A DNA stretch of 46,948 bases from Glaciihabitans sp. (GCA_025465535.1 JAODMY010000044.1:1-46948), one strand, 5' to 3'; positions 31,311-41,970 are shown, numbered from the stretch's first letter. Translations and numbers: made by a program. The notes: generated from the letters alone by a model not told the origin.

Positions 31311-31339
31311 ATCATGAACGGCAAAAGCCTTGTCGTCAA
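31311..31339 (-). promoter_or_regulatory. Promoter of the ROK regulator, near-leaderless
   Basis: Minus strand: TTGACG (31334-31339), 17-nt spacer, CATGAT (31311-31316). The predicted start is about 31304, one base before the ATG at 31303, so the mRNA would have almost no 5' leader. The -35 is the same TTGACG as in the importer promoter. Confidence 0.55.
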
Positions 31340-31470
31340 GAAATGAACGCACATTGCGCGTCCTCAGATTATTTCTCGCAACCAACCGCCTGATACCTCG
31401 GTGCAAAGCGGTACGCGCATAATTGTGGTCTGGGCGTCGCGGACGCGTCTCGTCGAATTCGATCTGATGG

Positions 31471-32499
31471 GTGGAGGCGCAGCGGGTGGACTCCGAAAGG
31501 GTTCGAGCTCCCAACATCCGGGATGTCGCGCGTCACGCGGGCGTCTCCTACCAGACGGTATCGCGCGTGCTGAACGACAGCCCATCCATTCGTCCGGCCA
31601 CTCGGGCGCAGGTGCTTCGCGTCATCGATGAGCTCGGGTATCGGCCGAACGCGGCGGCACGCGCTCTCGTCACGAGTCGCTCCAAGACGATCGGCGTGCT
31701 GTCGATCGAGAGTGCGCTGTACGGGCCGACCACCAGCATCCAGGGCGTCGAGGTAGCCGCCCGAGAGGCCGGCTACCGAATCAGCGTGACGAACATCAGC
31801 GCAGACGAGTACGACTCCGTGCGCTCGGGCCTCGAGTTCCTGCTCAGCCAATCGATCGACGCGCTGGTCATCCTTGCCGCCCAGGTGAACGTGTTCGATG
31901 CCGTTCGCAGGCTCCCGATCTCTGTACCGTTTGCGATGCTCCAGGCCACCGATCCCGATGCGGGCCACAGCGTCTCGGTCGACCAGGCCGGCGGTGCGCG
32001 CCTGGCCGTGCGACACCTCATCGATCTCGGGCACACCGAAATCCTGCACATCGCGGGCCCCGCGGGTTGGATCGAGGCCGAGGAGCGCGCCGATGCCTAT
32101 CGCACCGAGCTCGCCAGTGCCGGGCTACGCGCACGCGCCCAGGTGATTGGTGATTTCACTGCCGACTTCGGGTACCTCGCCGGCCGCGAACTCCTTCGCG
32201 ATCGCGACTTCACCGCGGTCTTCTGTTGCAACGACCAGATGGCGCTCGGGTTCCTGCACGCCTGTCGGGACGCCGGAGTCAGGGTCCCTGAGGACGTCAG
32301 CGTCGTCGGCTTCGACGACATCCCCGAGTCGCTGCACTTCGCTCCACCGCTGACAACCGTGAAGCAGGATTTCATGGAGATCGGTCGTCGAGCCGTCGCG
32401 TCGCTGCTTGCCGAACTCGCGGGCGGGACTCCGCTGCCGCACGAGCCGATTCCGCCCCGGCTCATCATCCGCGAGTCGACCGGACCCGCGCCGCACTGA
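31471..32499 (+). CDS. LacI-family repressor upstream of araBDA (AraR-like)
   Basis: A 342-residue regulator from GTG at 31471 (GTG 31486 is an alternative). The N-terminal helix-turn-helix plus hinge is PNIRDVARHAGVSYQTVSRV and RPATRAQVLRVIDELGYRPN. The effector domain is a periplasmic-binding-like fold (TIGVLSIESALYGPTTSIQG; FCCNDQMALGFLHACRDAGV; DVSVVGFDDIPESLHFAPPL; TTVKQDFMEIGRRAV). It diverges from the ROK gene and precedes araB by 142 nt, where a near-perfect 16-nt palindrome could be its operator. Control of the arabinose genes is inferred from position. LacI-type arabinose repressors are known in Actinobacteria. Confidence 0.9.
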   Translation: MEAQRVDSERVRAPNIRDVARHAGVSYQTVSRVLNDSPSIRPATRAQVLRVIDELGYRPNAAARALVTSRSKTIGVLSIESALYGPTTSIQGVEVAAREAGYRISVTNISADEYDSVRSGLEFLLSQSIDALVILAAQVNVFDAVRRLPISVPFAMLQATDPDAGHSVSVDQAGGARLAVRHLIDLGHTEILHIAGPAGWIEAEERADAYRTELASAGLRARAQVIGDFTADFGYLAGRELLRDRDFTAVFCCNDQMALGFLHACRDAGVRVPEDVSVVGFDDIPESLHFAPPLTTVKQDFMEIGRRAVASLLAELAGGTPLPHEPIPPRLIIRESTGPAPH

Positions 32500-32541
32500 G
32501 GTTCGCACGGGGCCTGGGATGCATCCGGGTGCGGGTCGAAC

Positions 32542-32597
32542 TTGACGGGAAACGGTCATCCCGTTGTATTCTGAACGGGCAATGTGAACGGTCACAT
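32542..32597 (+). promoter_or_regulatory. araB promoter region with LacI-type operator
   Basis: TTGACG at 32542-32547 with either TGTATT (32565-32570, 17-nt spacer) or TATTCT (32567-32572) as -10. Immediately downstream, ATGTGAAC/GGTCACAT at 32582-32597 is a 16-nt palindrome with one mismatch per half-site. A second box, AACGG-N5-CCGTT at 32551-32565, overlaps the spacer. AACGGTCA occurs in both. Binding here would block transcription. Confidence 0.65.
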
Positions 32598-32641
32598 CTG
32601 CGTCCTATTCAGGCGGTCACCCGCAGCCAAAGGAGTCTTGA

Positions 32642-34315
32642 GTGAGCGAATTGACCCGCGACGAGGATCGCTACGTCATCGGTGTCGACTACGGAACGCT
32701 CTCCGGGCGTGCGGTCGTCGTACGGGTGTCGGATGGCGCGGAGCTCGGCTCCGGAGTCCTCGACTACCCGCACGCGGTCATGGACACGACGCTGGCCTCC
32801 ACGGGCGCGAAGCTACCGCCGGAGTGGGCGCTTCAGGTCCCGTCCGACTACGTCGACGTGCTCAAGATCGCTGTGCCAGCCGCCCTGAAGGACGCCGGCA
32901 TCGATCCGTCCCACGTGATCGGCATCGGCACCGACTTCACGGCCTGCACCGTTCTGCCGGTGCTCGCCGATGGAACGCCACTGAACGAGCTGGCAGAGTT
33001 CGCCGATCGCCCGCACGCGTACGTCAAGCTCTGGAAGCACCACGCCGCGCAGGGACAGGCCACCAGAATCAACGAGATCGCGGCGGAGCGGGGGGAGGGC
33101 TGGCTGCCGCGGTACGGCGGCTTCATCTCGAGCGAGTGGGAATTCGCCAAGGGCCTCCAGCTGCTCGAGGAGGACAAAGAGATCTACGACCGGATGGACC
33201 ACTGGGTGGAGGCCGCCGACTGGATCGTCTGGCAGCTTTCCGGCGTCTACCTCCGGAACGCCTGCACCGCCGGATACAAGGGCATCCTCCAGGACGGCCA
33301 GTACCCGAGTGAAGAATTCCTCGCGGCCCTCAACCCGGAGTTCGCGAACTTCGCGGTCGACAAGGTGGCACACGAGATCGGCCAGCTCGGGTCATCAGCC
33401 GGCACCCTGACGGCTGAGGCCGCGGCCTGGACCGGACTCCCCGAGGGCATCGCCGTCGCCGTCGGGAACGTGGATGCGCACGTCACTGCCCCGGCCGCGC
33501 GCGCGACCCAGCCGGGCCAGATGGTCGCGATCATGGGAACCTCGACCTGTCACGTCATGAACTCCGACATCCTGCGCGAGGTCCCGGGCATGTGCGGCGT
33601 CGTGGACGGCGGGATCGTCTCCGGCCTGTACGGCTACGAGGCCGGCCAGTCCGGCGTCGGCGATATCTTCGCCTGGTACGTCAACAACCAGGTGCCCGGC
33701 CGCTACTTCGAGGACGCCGAAAACGCCGGCCGCAGCATCCACGAGCACCTGACCGAGCTCGGCAGGGACCAGCCGATCGGTGCCCACGGGCTCGTCGCCC
33801 TCGATTGGCACGGCGGCAATCGCTCGGTGCTTGTCGACGCCGAACTCAGCGGAACGCTCCTCGGTGCGACGCTCGCCACCCGCGCGGAAGAGGTCTATCG
33901 CGCGCTGTTCGAATCCACCGCCTACGGCACCCGCAAGATCGTCGAAACGTTCGATGCCGCGGGCGTTCCGGTGACCGAATTCATCGCAGCCGGCGGCCTG
34001 ATCAAGAACCCCGTCCTCATGCAGATCTACAGTGACGTGCTGCGGATGCCGGTGTCGATTCTGACCAGCGCCCAGGGCCCGGCGCTCGGCTCGGCCATGC
34101 ACGCGGCCGTCGCGGCGGGCGCGTTCGAGACGATCCAGGACGCGGCCGACGCGATGGGCAAGTGCGATACCGCGGTCTACGCACCGAACCCCGACGCGGC
34201 CGACGCGTACGACGCGCTCTACGCGGAGTACAACCTGCTGCACGACTACTTCGGTCGCGGTGCGAACGATGTGATGCACCGACTCAAGACGATCCGCAGG
34301 GAGGCTCTGTCATGA
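32642..34315 (+). CDS. araB: Ribulokinase
   Basis: A 557-residue FGGY-family kinase that phosphorylates L-ribulose to L-ribulose 5-phosphate. The N-terminal phosphate-binding strand is [16 protein letters not shown] (residues 12-27), followed by [15 protein letters not shown] and the sugar-site region FKLWKHHAA-like [18 protein letters not shown]-domain motifs include [22 protein letters not shown] and [20 protein letters not shown]. Length is typical of AraB (about 560). GTG start with AAAGGAG upstream. It overlaps araD by ATGA, giving a tightly coupled araB-araD-araA operon. Confidence 0.97.
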   Translation: MSELTRDEDRYVIGVDYGTLSGRAVVVRVSDGAELGSGVLDYPHAVMDTTLASTGAKLPPEWALQVPSDYVDVLKIAVPAALKDAGIDPSHVIGIGTDFTACTVLPVLADGTPLNELAEFADRPHAYVKLWKHHAAQGQATRINEIAAERGEGWLPRYGGFISSEWEFAKGLQLLEEDKEIYDRMDHWVEAADWIVWQLSGVYLRNACTAGYKGILQDGQYPSEEFLAALNPEFANFAVDKVAHEIGQLGSSAGTLTAEAAAWTGLPEGIAVAVGNVDAHVTAPAARATQPGQMVAIMGTSTCHVMNSDILREVPGMCGVVDGGIVSGLYGYEAGQSGVGDIFAWYVNNQVPGRYFEDAENAGRSIHEHLTELGRDQPIGAHGLVALDWHGGNRSVLVDAELSGTLLGATLATRAEEVYRALFESTAYGTRKIVETFDAAGVPVTEFIAAGGLIKNPVLMQIYSDVLRMPVSILTSAQGPALGSAMHAAVAAGAFETIQDAADAMGKCDTAVYAPNPDAADAYDALYAEYNLLHDYFGRGANDVMHRLKTIRREALS

Positions 34316-35022
34316 CCACCTTTTCTCCGGAGATCGAGGTGGCCATCGCGCGCACCCGGGACGATGTCGCACGCCTCCACGCCGAGCTCGTTCGCTACGG
34401 CCTCGTGATCTGGACCGGCGGCAATGTTTCCGGTCGGGTCCCGGGCGCCGACCTGTTCGTGATCAAGCCGAGCGGCGTCAGCTACGACGACCTCTCGCCG
34501 GAGAACCAGATCCTTTGCGATCTCGACGGCAACGTCATCGCGGGGACACCCGGCTCCGACCGCAGCCCCTCGAGCGACACCGCGGCCCACGCGTACGTGT
34601 ACCGGAACATGTCGGCCGTCGGCGGCGTCGTGCACACGCACTCGACCTACGCGACCGCGTGGGCGGCCCGCGGCGAGGCCATCCCGTGTGTGATCACGGC
34701 GATGGCCGACGAGTTCGGCGGCGAGATTCCGGTCGGTCCGTTCGCGATCATCGGCGACGACTCGATCGGCGTCGGCATCGTCGAGACGCTCACCGGCCAC
34801 CGTTCGCGTGCCGTTCTCATGCAGAATCACGGCGTGTTCACGATCGGCAAGGATGCGCGGGACGCCGTGAAGGCGGCCGTCATGGCCGAGGATGTCGCGC
34901 GCACCGTGCACATTTCCCGGCAGCTCGGGCCGGCCATCCCCATCCCGGCGGCGTCGATCGACGCACTTTTCGACCGTTACCAAAATGTCTATGGGCAGGC
35001 CCCGGCAGGAGAACTGAAATGA
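34312..35022 (+). CDS. araD: L-ribulose-5-phosphate 4-epimerase
   Basis: A 236-residue class II aldolase-fold enzyme that interconverts L-ribulose 5-phosphate and D-xylulose 5-phosphate. Phosphate-binding motifs are [10 protein letters not shown] and [11 protein letters not shown]. The zinc ligands are in [13 protein letters not shown] (two His) and in the later VLMQNHGVF context. [18 protein letters not shown] carries the conserved S-S-D pattern. The ATG overlaps the araB stop and its own stop overlaps the araA start, so all three are translationally linked. Confidence 0.96.
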   Translation: MTTFSPEIEVAIARTRDDVARLHAELVRYGLVIWTGGNVSGRVPGADLFVIKPSGVSYDDLSPENQILCDLDGNVIAGTPGSDRSPSSDTAAHAYVYRNMSAVGGVVHTHSTYATAWAARGEAIPCVITAMADEFGGEIPVGPFAIIGDDSIGVGIVETLTGHRSRAVLMQNHGVFTIGKDARDAVKAAVMAEDVARTVHISRQLGPAIPIPAASIDALFDRYQNVYGQAPAGELK

Positions 35023-36539
35023 GCAACTCGATCATCCCCGACCTGAAGTCCCGCGAAGTCTGGTTCCTGACCGGAAGCCAGGGGCTCTACGGACAGGAGA
35101 CCCTCGACCAGGTTGCGAGCCAGTCGCAGGAGATCGCGACAGCGCTCGGGAACTCCTCGGACATCCCGGTCACCATCGTGTGGACGCCCGTCCTTACCGA
35201 CAGCGACGCGATCAAGCGACTGTTCCTCGAGGCGAATTCGAACGACAGCGTGGTCGGCGTCATCGCCTGGATGCACACGTTCAGCCCGGCGAAGATGTGG
35301 ATCCGCGGACTCGACGCCCTGAGGAAGCCGCTGCTGCACCTGCACACCCAGGCCAACGCGGAGCTGCCGTGGGACAGCATCGACATGGACTTCATGAACC
35401 TCAACCAGGCCGCGCACGGCGACCGCGAGTTCGGGTACATCCAGGCGCGCATGAACATCGCGCACAAGATCGTGGTCGGTCATCACTCGAACCCGGCGGT
35501 CACGGCGCAGATCGGCACCTGGTCGCGTGCGGCCAGCGGCTGGAACGCCGCGCAGAACATGAAGCTCGCGCGGTTCGGCGACAACATGCGCAACGTCGCA
35601 GTGACCGAGGGGGATAAGACCGAGGCCGAGATCCGCTTCGGACTCAGCGTCAACACCTGGGGTGTCAACGACCTCGTCGAGGCCGTGGATGCGGCATCCG
35701 ATTCAGCGGTCGACGCGCTCGTCGCCGAGTACGAAGAGCTGTATGACGTGGATCCTTCACTGCGGAAGGGCGGCGATCGCCACGAGTCGCTCCGTTACGG
35801 CGCTCGCCAGGAACTCGGACTGCGATCGTTCCTCGAAGCCGGCGGCTTCACTGCCTTCACCACGAGTTTTGAGGATCTCGGGGGCCTGCGCCAGCTTCCG
35901 GGTCTCGCCGTCCAGCGCCTCATGGCCGACGGTTACGGGTTCGGTGCGGAGGGCGACTGGAAGACCGCGGTTCTCGTGCGAGTCGCCAAGGTCATGGGAT
36001 CGGGGCTGCCCGGCGGCGCATCCCTGATGGAGGACTACACCTACAACATGGAGCCGGGAAACGAGCTCATCCTTGGCGCCCACATGCTCGAGATCTGCCC
36101 GTCGCTGACGACCTCGAAGCCGTCGCTGGAGATCCATGAGCTCGGCATCGGCGGACGCGAAGATCCGGTGCGCCTCGTCTTCGACACCGACGCGGGGGAT
36201 GCCGTGGTCGTGGCGATGAGCGACATGCGCGACCGCTTCCGTCTCGTGGCCAACGCGGTCGAGGTCGTCGACCTGCCGCATCCGCTGCCGAAGCTGCCGG
36301 TCGCCCGCGCGATCTGGAAGCCCGCGCCCGACTTCACGACGAGCGCCTCGGCCTGGCTGACCGCGGGAGCCGCGCACCACACCGTTATGAGCACGGCGGT
36401 AGGAATGGATGCGTTCCGCGACTTCGCCGACATCGCGCGCACCGAACTCCTCGTCATCGACGACGACACGACTCTCCGCGACTTCACGCGCGAGGTGCGC
36501 TGGAACGCGGCCTACTACCGCCTGGCCCAGGCCATCTAA
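35019..36539 (+). CDS. araA: L-arabinose isomerase
   Basis: A 506-residue enzyme that converts L-arabinose to L-ribulose with a divalent metal. The N-terminus has [20 protein letters not shown], the classic AraA signature; [20 protein letters not shown] and [20 protein letters not shown] follow. The metal/catalytic region includes [20 protein letters not shown] and MEDYTYNM, then [12 protein letters not shown]. Length is normal. The start is the ATG overlapping the araD stop; a long in-frame extension upstream is an artefact of high GC. It is the last gene of the operon and is followed by a GAGTCGGGGC palindrome. Confidence 0.97.
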   Translation: MSNSIIPDLKSREVWFLTGSQGLYGQETLDQVASQSQEIATALGNSSDIPVTIVWTPVLTDSDAIKRLFLEANSNDSVVGVIAWMHTFSPAKMWIRGLDALRKPLLHLHTQANAELPWDSIDMDFMNLNQAAHGDREFGYIQARMNIAHKIVVGHHSNPAVTAQIGTWSRAASGWNAAQNMKLARFGDNMRNVAVTEGDKTEAEIRFGLSVNTWGVNDLVEAVDAASDSAVDALVAEYEELYDVDPSLRKGGDRHESLRYGARQELGLRSFLEAGGFTAFTTSFEDLGGLRQLPGLAVQRLMADGYGFGAEGDWKTAVLVRVAKVMGSGLPGGASLMEDYTYNMEPGNELILGAHMLEICPSLTTSKPSLEIHELGIGGREDPVRLVFDTDAGDAVVVAMSDMRDRFRLVANAVEVVDLPHPLPKLPVARAIWKPAPDFTTSASAWLTAGAAHHTVMSTAVGMDAFRDFADIARTELLVIDDDTTLRDFTREVRWNAAYYRLAQAI

Positions 36540-36574
36540 CCCAGAACTCGGGTAGCCCAGACCTCGGTCCAATG

Positions 36575-36613
36575 CTTCGTCGAGTCACTTCGTCGAGTCA
36601 CTTCATCGAGTCG
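36575..36613. repeat. 13-bp tandem repeat entering palindrome copy 3
   Basis: CTTCGTCGAGTCA occurs at 36575 and 36588, and a third unit (CTTCATCGAGTCG) at 36601 runs into the left arm of the palindrome that follows. The element end seems to have been duplicated in tandem. Confidence 0.9.
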
Positions 36614-36664
36614 GGGCTTATGGCCCGACCCGGACGCCGGGAAGGGCCATAAGCCCCGACTCGA
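36606..36664. repeat. GAGTCGGGGC-family palindrome, copy 3
   Basis: Perfect 21-nt arms, 36606-36626 (starts TCGAGTCGGGGCTTATGG) and 36644-36664, around a 17-nt centre that contains CCCG/CGGG. It lies between the convergent araA and xylB genes. No T-tract on either strand. Confidence 0.95.
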
Positions 36665-36690
36665 CGCTGGTGGTGAGCGAGGGGTGGTGA

Positions 36691-38106
36691 CTAGAGGTGC
36701 GTGGCGTACTGCTCGCGGATGATCGGGCGGTGGTCGGCCGGCAGCTCGGTCGTGAACTCCACCGGCCAGGACGGGCGCTCGCCGGTGAGCGACCACGCGG
36801 CCTGAACCGCCGCGCCAAGGGCGACATACTCGGCCGGCTCCGGCACGACGACCGGAACGTCGAAGACCTGCGCGGCGATCGCACTGACCGCGGGGTTCTG
36901 CGCGGCCCCGCCGACCAGCAGCAGCCGGGATGCGGTCACCCCCTGCGCGAGGACGGCGTCGAGTCCGTCGGCCAGCCCGCACAGCATCCCCTCGATCGCG
37001 GCTCGCGCGAGGTTCTCGCGAGTGGTGGATGCGAGCGTCAGGCCGGTCAGTGTCGCCGTCGCGTCGGGCAGGTTCGGGGTCCGCTCACCCTCGAAATACG
37101 GGTGCAGGACCGCGCCGCCGGCCCCGGGTTCGGCCGCCAGCGCGAGGCTGCCGAGCTCGTCGTGGTCGACCCCGAGCAGGCGGGCGATCGAGTCGAGAAC
37201 CCGCGCCGCGTTGAGGGTGGCGACGAGCGGGAGGAAGCCGCCGGCGGCATCCGCGAATCCTGCGACAGTCCCGGTCTGGTCGCGCGACGGGGTGTCCGTC
37301 ACGGCGAAGACAGTGCCGCTCGTGCCGATCGACACGACGACGTCGCCGGTGCTCGCGCCGAGGCCGAGCGCCGCACCGGCATTGTCGCCCGCGCCGACGC
37401 CGACCACGATGCTGCCTTTCGGAAACTCAGGAGATCCGTCGACGTAGCCGGCAACATCCCCCGGCCCCAGTACCTTCGGCAGAATCACTTGTGACGCATT
37501 GCCTGAATTTCCGAAGGCACGAGCAAGCAGGTCGCGGTCGTAGCGGTTCGTGGCCGAGTCGAAGTAGCAGGTTCCGCTCGCGTCAGAGCGGTCGGTCGTG
37601 AGCTCGTCGAGCGCGGGGTTGGCCGGCCCGAATCCGCGCAGTCGCCAGGTCAGCCAGTCGTGGGGGAGTGCGACGGCCGCGACCCGCGCGGCGTTGGCGG
37701 GCTCCGTGTCCGCGAGCCAGCGCAGCTTGGTCAGGGTGAAGGAGGCGACGGGGACCGAGCCGGTTCGGGATGCGAACTCCGCTGCCCCGACCTCGGCGAT
37801 CAGGTCGGTCGCTGCCACGGCGGATCGGGTGTCGTTCCAGAGCAGCGCGTCGCGGATGACATTGCCCTCGGCATCGAGAACGACCATGCCGTGCTGCTGG
37901 CCGCCGATGGAGATCGCGGCGACATCGGCCAGTCCGCCGGCGTCATCGATCGCGGCGAGTAGCGCATCCCACCACTGGTTCGGGTCGACCTCCGTGCCCT
38001 CCGGATGCGAGGCGCGGCCGGTGCGAACGACAGCACCGGATTCGAGGTCGCGGATGACGACCTTGCAGCTCTGGGTCGACGAGTCGACGCCTGCGACGAG
38101 GGTCAT
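36691..38106 (-). CDS. xylB: Xylulokinase
   Basis: A 471-residue FGGY kinase that phosphorylates D-xylulose. Start is ATG at 38106, with GAAGGAG just upstream. N-terminal phosphate strand [19 protein letters not shown]; xylulokinase motif [47 protein letters not shown] domain [15 protein letters not shown] and [20 protein letters not shown]. Length is normal. It is downstream of xylA on the same strand with a 155-nt gap that contains two stable hairpins, so its expression may be set separately from xylA. Confidence 0.96.
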   Translation of the reverse strand: MTLVAGVDSSTQSCKVVIRDLESGAVVRTGRASHPEGTEVDPNQWWDALLAAIDDAGGLADVAAISIGGQQHGMVVLDAEGNVIRDALLWNDTRSAVAATDLIAEVGAAEFASRTGSVPVASFTLTKLRWLADTEPANAARVAAVALPHDWLTWRLRGFGPANPALDELTTDRSDASGTCYFDSATNRYDRDLLARAFGNSGNASQVILPKVLGPGDVAGYVDGSPEFPKGSIVVGVGAGDNAGAALGLGASTGDVVVSIGTSGTVFAVTDTPSRDQTGTVAGFADAAGGFLPLVATLNAARVLDSIARLLGVDHDELGSLALAAEPGAGGAVLHPYFEGERTPNLPDATATLTGLTLASTTRENLARAAIEGMLCGLADGLDAVLAQGVTASRLLLVGGAAQNPAVSAIAAQVFDVPVVVPEPAEYVALGAAVQAAWSLTGERPSWPVEFTTELPADHRPIIREQYATHL

Positions 38107-38121
38107 GGTGCTCCTTCGGGA

Positions 38122-38177
38122 TCGAGTTGCCCGCACGGTCTACTAGCCGACGATAGCGGGCGTGACGGGCAACTCGA
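38122..38177. promoter_or_regulatory. Perfect inverted repeat upstream of xylB
   Basis: Twelve-base arms TCGAGTTGCCCG (38122-38133) and CGGGCAACTCGA (38166-38177) separated by 32 nt, just 16 nt upstream of the xylB start. It could be an operator pair or a regulatory mRNA hairpin. Confidence 0.7.
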
Positions 38178-38229
38178 CGTTGTGATGGGAGACCGCCTAG
38201 GTGATGGGTCGGTCCGCGTGCACTATTCC

Positions 38230-38273
38230 GGCGCGCGACTGAGAATCGACTCCGTCGATTTTCAGCGCGCGCC
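38230..38273 (-). terminator. Stable hairpin at the end of xylA
   Basis: A long stem (38230-38250 with 38254-38273, one bulged base and one mismatch) with a 3-nt loop overlapping the xylA stop codon. It has no T-run, so complete termination is unlikely; partial termination or mRNA protection between xylA and xylB is possible. Confidence 0.5.
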
Positions 38274-39452
38274 CAGCAGGTGCTCGGTGGCGAGCTGCTG
38301 CAGGCGGACGAATCCGAAGCCCTTGCCGTTGAAGTACGGCTCGGCGTCGAAGTCCTCGAACGCGGACTTGTCGGCCAACAGGTCGTCGTAGGTCTCACCG
38401 GCGGACAGCGTTGGCGTCGCGAGCTCCGGCACGCGGGCGGCGGCGAGCGCCTCATGCACCTCGGGGTCGGCGCGGAATGCCGCGGCGCGTTCCTTGAGCA
38501 GGAGGTAGGTGCGCATGTTGGCCGCGGCCGAATCCCAGACGCCGGATTCGTCCTCGGTGCGGGAGGGCTTGTAGTCGAAGTGGCGCGGACCGTCGTAGGT
38601 CGGCCCGCCATTGACTCCACCGTTTTCGAGCAGGTCCACGAGGGCGAAAGCGTTGTGCAGGTCGCCGTGCCCGAACGCCAGGTCCTGGTCGTACTTGATG
38701 CCGCGCTGGCCGTTGAGATCGATGTGATAAAGCTTGCCCTGGTACAGCGCCTGCGCGATTCCGGAGGCGAAGTTGAGCCCAGCCATCTGCTCGTGGCCGA
38801 CCTCGGGGTTGACCCCGAACAGCTCGGGCTTCTCGAGCGTCGAGATGAACGCCATGGCGTGACCGACGGTCGGCAGCAGGATGTCGCCCCGGGGCTCGTT
38901 CGGCTTCGGCTCGATCGCGAAACGGATGTCGTAGCCCTTGTCGGTCACGTACTGCGCAAACAGGTTGACGGCTTCGCGGTAGCGCTCGAGCGCCGAGCGG
39001 ATGTCCTTGGCCGAGTCGTACTCCGCGCCCTCGCGGCCGCCCCACATCACGAACGTCTTCGCGCCGAGCTCGACGCCGAGCTCGAGCTGGCGCATGGCCT
39101 TGCGCATCGCGAACCGACGCACGGCCCTGTCGTTGGACGTGAAGCCGCCGTCCTTGAAGACGGGAGCACTGAACAGGTTCGTGGTGACCATCGGGATGAT
39201 CAGCCCGGTGTCGGCGAGCACCTGCTTGAGCCGGTCGATCTGCTTCTGGCGCTCGGCGACGGATGAGCCGAACGGGAACAGGTCGTCGTCGTGGAAGGTC
39301 AGGCCGTAGGCGCCGAGTTCCGCGAGTTTCTCGACCCCGTGAACGACGTCGAGTGGCGCCCGGGTCGGGCCGCCGAACGGGTCGGAGCCGTTGTATCCGA
39401 TGGTCCAGAGACCGAATGAGAACTTGTCTTCGCGGGTGGGTGTCGCGGCCAT
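38262..39452 (-). CDS. xylA: Xylose isomerase
   Basis: A 396-residue TIM-barrel enzyme that converts D-xylose to D-xylulose with two Mg/Mn ions. ATG at 39452 (GAAGGGC upstream) gives the usual actinobacterial start [19 protein letters not shown]. Catalytic His54 is in [42 protein letters not shown] (metal Glu and catalytic Lys), [16 protein letters not shown] and [15 protein letters not shown] carry the metal ligands. All are intact. It lies 52 nt downstream of the GH3 gene and upstream of xylB on the same strand. Confidence 0.98.
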   Translation of the reverse strand: MAATPTREDKFSFGLWTIGYNGSDPFGGPTRAPLDVVHGVEKLAELGAYGLTFHDDDLFPFGSSVAERQKQIDRLKQVLADTGLIIPMVTTNLFSAPVFKDGGFTSNDRAVRRFAMRKAMRQLELGVELGAKTFVMWGGREGAEYDSAKDIRSALERYREAVNLFAQYVTDKGYDIRFAIEPKPNEPRGDILLPTVGHAMAFISTLEKPELFGVNPEVGHEQMAGLNFASGIAQALYQGKLYHIDLNGQRGIKYDQDLAFGHGDLHNAFALVDLLENGGVNGGPTYDGPRHFDYKPSRTEDESGVWDSAAANMRTYLLLKERAAAFRADPEVHEALAAARVPELATPTLSAGETYDDLLADKSAFEDFDAEPYFNGKGFGFVRLQQLATEHLLGAR

Positions 39453-39504
39453 GGGATTGGAGCCCTTCAACTATCGTCAGTGATTTGTTGTGTGCCTAAA
39501 CATT

Positions 39505-41931
39505 CTAACGATCAACGCGGATCGCGCAATGCAGTTCTCGGGTGTGATCGACCGTGCGAACGTCTCCGCTCAACCGCGCGGATGCGGTGAGCCGGACATC
39601 CTGGGATGAGGCGGCGAGTCGAAACTCGAGCGCGCCAGGCTCGACGATCCGTTGCCCGCGCAGCCCGGTGAAGCTCGACAGGTCGGCCGGGATCTCGACC
39701 GAGACTCGAGCCGACTCTCCCGGCTCGAGCGGAACGTGAACGTACGCGATCAGCCGCTGTACGGGCCGGGTAACCGAGGCGACGGGGTCGTGAAGATAGA
39801 CCTGGGCAAGCTCGGTGCCGAAGCGTTTCCCGCTGTTGCGGATCGTGAACGAGAGCGAAACCGTCCCGTCGGTCGTGGCTTCCGCGCCGTCGCCGACGAG
39901 GTCGGACCACTCGAACGTAGTGAAGCTCAGGCCGTGCCCGAAGCCGTAGGCCGGGGTCGGGTCGATGTTGGAAACACTGCTCTTCTCGGTGAGTGCGGCG
40001 CCGAGATAGGTGGAGGGCTGCGCACCCGGATGCCGCGGCACGCTGACCGGCAGACGACCGGACGGATCCACTCGGCCGCTCAGCACGCCAGCGATCGCTC
40101 CCGCTCCCTCCTCGCCAGCGAAGAAGGTCTGGACGATGGCCGCCGCGCGCTCGGGTGCGCTGCCGAGCGCGTATGGCCGACCCGAGACCAGGACGACGAT
40201 CACTCTCGTTCCCGTCTCGAGCAGGCGCTCGAGCAGGTCGGATTGGATCCCCGGCAACTGGAGCGACTCCGCATCGCAGCCCTCGCCGGAGGTCCCGCGG
40301 CCGAACAACCCGGCGCGGTCGCCGAGGACGACGATGGCAACGTCGGCATCCGCGACTTCGGCGACCGCGGTTTCGAGGCCGGAGCGATCGATTCCATCGA
40401 TGCTGCAGCCAAGCGAAAAGGAGACCCCGGCATCCGGGAACTCGGCGACGATCGCATCCCGAACCGTCGGAATGTCGATGCCGATGGGAAGCTCCGGATG
40501 CTTGATGCCGACGTGGCTCGGGAAGGAGTAGCAGCCGAGCATGGTCATCGGATCATCGACGCCGGGGCCGACGAGCGCGATCCTCCGAGGCGCCGCGGTG
40601 ATGCCGAGTGGCCCTGGCGAACCAAGCGGAAGGATGCCGTCGTTGCGAAGCAGGACGACCGCCTTCTCCGCGATGTGGCGTGCCACCTCGCGATCGGCCG
40701 GCGGATCGAGGTCGACCGTTCCGACGAGAGCGTTCTCGGTGTCGAGACCGTCGGGACCTGCACTGTCGAGTTCGAGCCCGGCGAGCCCGGCGAGCGCGGC
40801 CGGAACGGCATCCCAGTCCGCGTCGAGGAGCCCGAGGTCGAGCTTCTGTCGCAGCACCCGCTCGAGCGCCCGATCGACGAGGTCGGCCGAGACGCGACCA
40901 GCCTCGATCTCGGCGATGAGCGGTTCGGCGTAGGTCTTGACCCCCGGCAGTTCGACGTCGACGCCGGCCGTCAGGGCGAGCGCGCCCGCCTCGCCCCAGG
41001 TCTCAGCGACACCGTGCAACAGCTTCAGGAACCCGATACCGAAGTAGTCGGCGACCACGGTGCCGTCGAAGCCCCAGGTGTCGCGGAGGAGCGTGGTGAG
41101 AAGTTCCCGGTTGGCGGCGGCGGGCACCCCGTCGATGTCGGCGTACGAGTGCATGACCGACCGCACACCACTCTCGCGAACGGCCATTTCGAACGGCGCG
41201 AGCATGACGTCCGCGAGCTCACGCGGCCCCATGCTGACGGGGGCGAGATTTCGGGCGCCCTTCGACGCGGAGTAGCCGACGAAGTGTTTGAGCGTCGCCA
41301 CGATGCCGGCGGATTCGAGCCCCTTGATGTAGGCGCAGGCGACCGTGCCGACCAGGTAGGGATCTTCGCCGATGGTCTCCTCCGTGCGGCCCCAGCGGGC
41401 ATCCCTCGTCACATCGAGGACGGGGGCGAGCCCCTGGTGGACACCGACCGAGCGCATGCCCGCGCCGATGCGCTCAGCCATGGTCCGGATGATCTCGGGG
41501 TCGAAGGTCGCTCCCCAGGACAGCGGAACCGGATACGCGGTCGCGCCCCAGGTCGTGAAGCCGGCGAGGCACTCTTCGTGGGCGAGCGCCGGGATGCCGA
41601 AGCGGTTGGCCGCGACGATCTTCTGCTGGGTCCGCGCCAGTTGCGCGGCCCCAACCGCGGGATCGAGCGGCGTCGTGCCGAACGAGCGGGTCAGCTGGCC
41701 GAGCCCGAACCGCAGGAGCTCGTCGAGCGTGACGGGCTGGCCCATCTCATTCTGGTGCGGTGCGACCTCGCCGCCGTCGGACTCGGATCCGATCCAGACG
41801 CCGTACAGCTGGGCGACCTTCTCGCGAAGGGTCATCGCCTCGATGAGGGCCGCAACGCGTTCCGCGTCAACAAGGCGCTCGTCGTTCCAGGGACGTTCGG
41901 TGACGTCAACCTGCGGACGTGGTGACGACAT
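39505..41931 (-). CDS. Glycoside hydrolase family 3 (beta-xylosidase/beta-glucosidase type)
   Basis: An 808-residue enzyme without a visible signal peptide, so probably cytoplasmic. The (beta/alpha)8 domain has LAPVLDVTRDARWGRTEETI, IVATLKHFVGYSASKGARN and the nucleophile Asp295 in VVADYFGIGFL. The second sandwich domain contains IVVLGDRAGLFGRGTSGEGC, and the C-terminus is a fibronectin III-like domain (RFGTELAQVYLHDPVASVTR). The combination resembles GH3 beta-xylosidases such as BxlB. Xylose genes directly downstream support a xylo-oligosaccharide substrate, but GH3 specificity cannot be fixed from sequence. A divergent LacI regulator shares the upstream region. Confidence 0.92.
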   Translation of the reverse strand: MSSPRPQVDVTERPWNDERLVDAERVAALIEAMTLREKVAQLYGVWIGSESDGGEVAPHQNEMGQPVTLDELLRFGLGQLTRSFGTTPLDPAVGAAQLARTQQKIVAANRFGIPALAHEECLAGFTTWGATAYPVPLSWGATFDPEIIRTMAERIGAGMRSVGVHQGLAPVLDVTRDARWGRTEETIGEDPYLVGTVACAYIKGLESAGIVATLKHFVGYSASKGARNLAPVSMGPRELADVMLAPFEMAVRESGVRSVMHSYADIDGVPAAANRELLTTLLRDTWGFDGTVVADYFGIGFLKLLHGVAETWGEAGALALTAGVDVELPGVKTYAEPLIAEIEAGRVSADLVDRALERVLRQKLDLGLLDADWDAVPAALAGLAGLELDSAGPDGLDTENALVGTVDLDPPADREVARHIAEKAVVLLRNDGILPLGSPGPLGITAAPRRIALVGPGVDDPMTMLGCYSFPSHVGIKHPELPIGIDIPTVRDAIVAEFPDAGVSFSLGCSIDGIDRSGLETAVAEVADADVAIVVLGDRAGLFGRGTSGEGCDAESLQLPGIQSDLLERLLETGTRVIVVLVSGRPYALGSAPERAAAIVQTFFAGEEGAGAIAGVLSGRVDPSGRLPVSVPRHPGAQPSTYLGAALTEKSSVSNIDPTPAYGFGHGLSFTTFEWSDLVGDGAEATTDGTVSLSFTIRNSGKRFGTELAQVYLHDPVASVTRPVQRLIAYVHVPLEPGESARVSVEIPADLSSFTGLRGQRIVEPGALEFRLAASSQDVRLTASARLSGDVRTVDHTRELHCAIRVDR

Positions 41932-41958
41932 TGGCGACCTCGCGGCTTACGGATAATT

Positions 41959-41970
41959 CGAAATGTTTCG
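41959..41970. promoter_or_regulatory. LacI-type operator CGAAATGTTTCG
   Basis: A perfect 12-nt palindrome in the divergent region between the GH3 and LacI genes. A related half-matching site, GCGAAACTCGA, follows at 41979-41989. Position suits repression of GH3 and autorepression. Confidence 0.65.

Noticed and set aside
34515-35018. N-terminal extension of araA
   Set aside because: The extension overlaps araD in another frame and is Arg-rich. AraA homology begins at the ATGA overlap at 35019.
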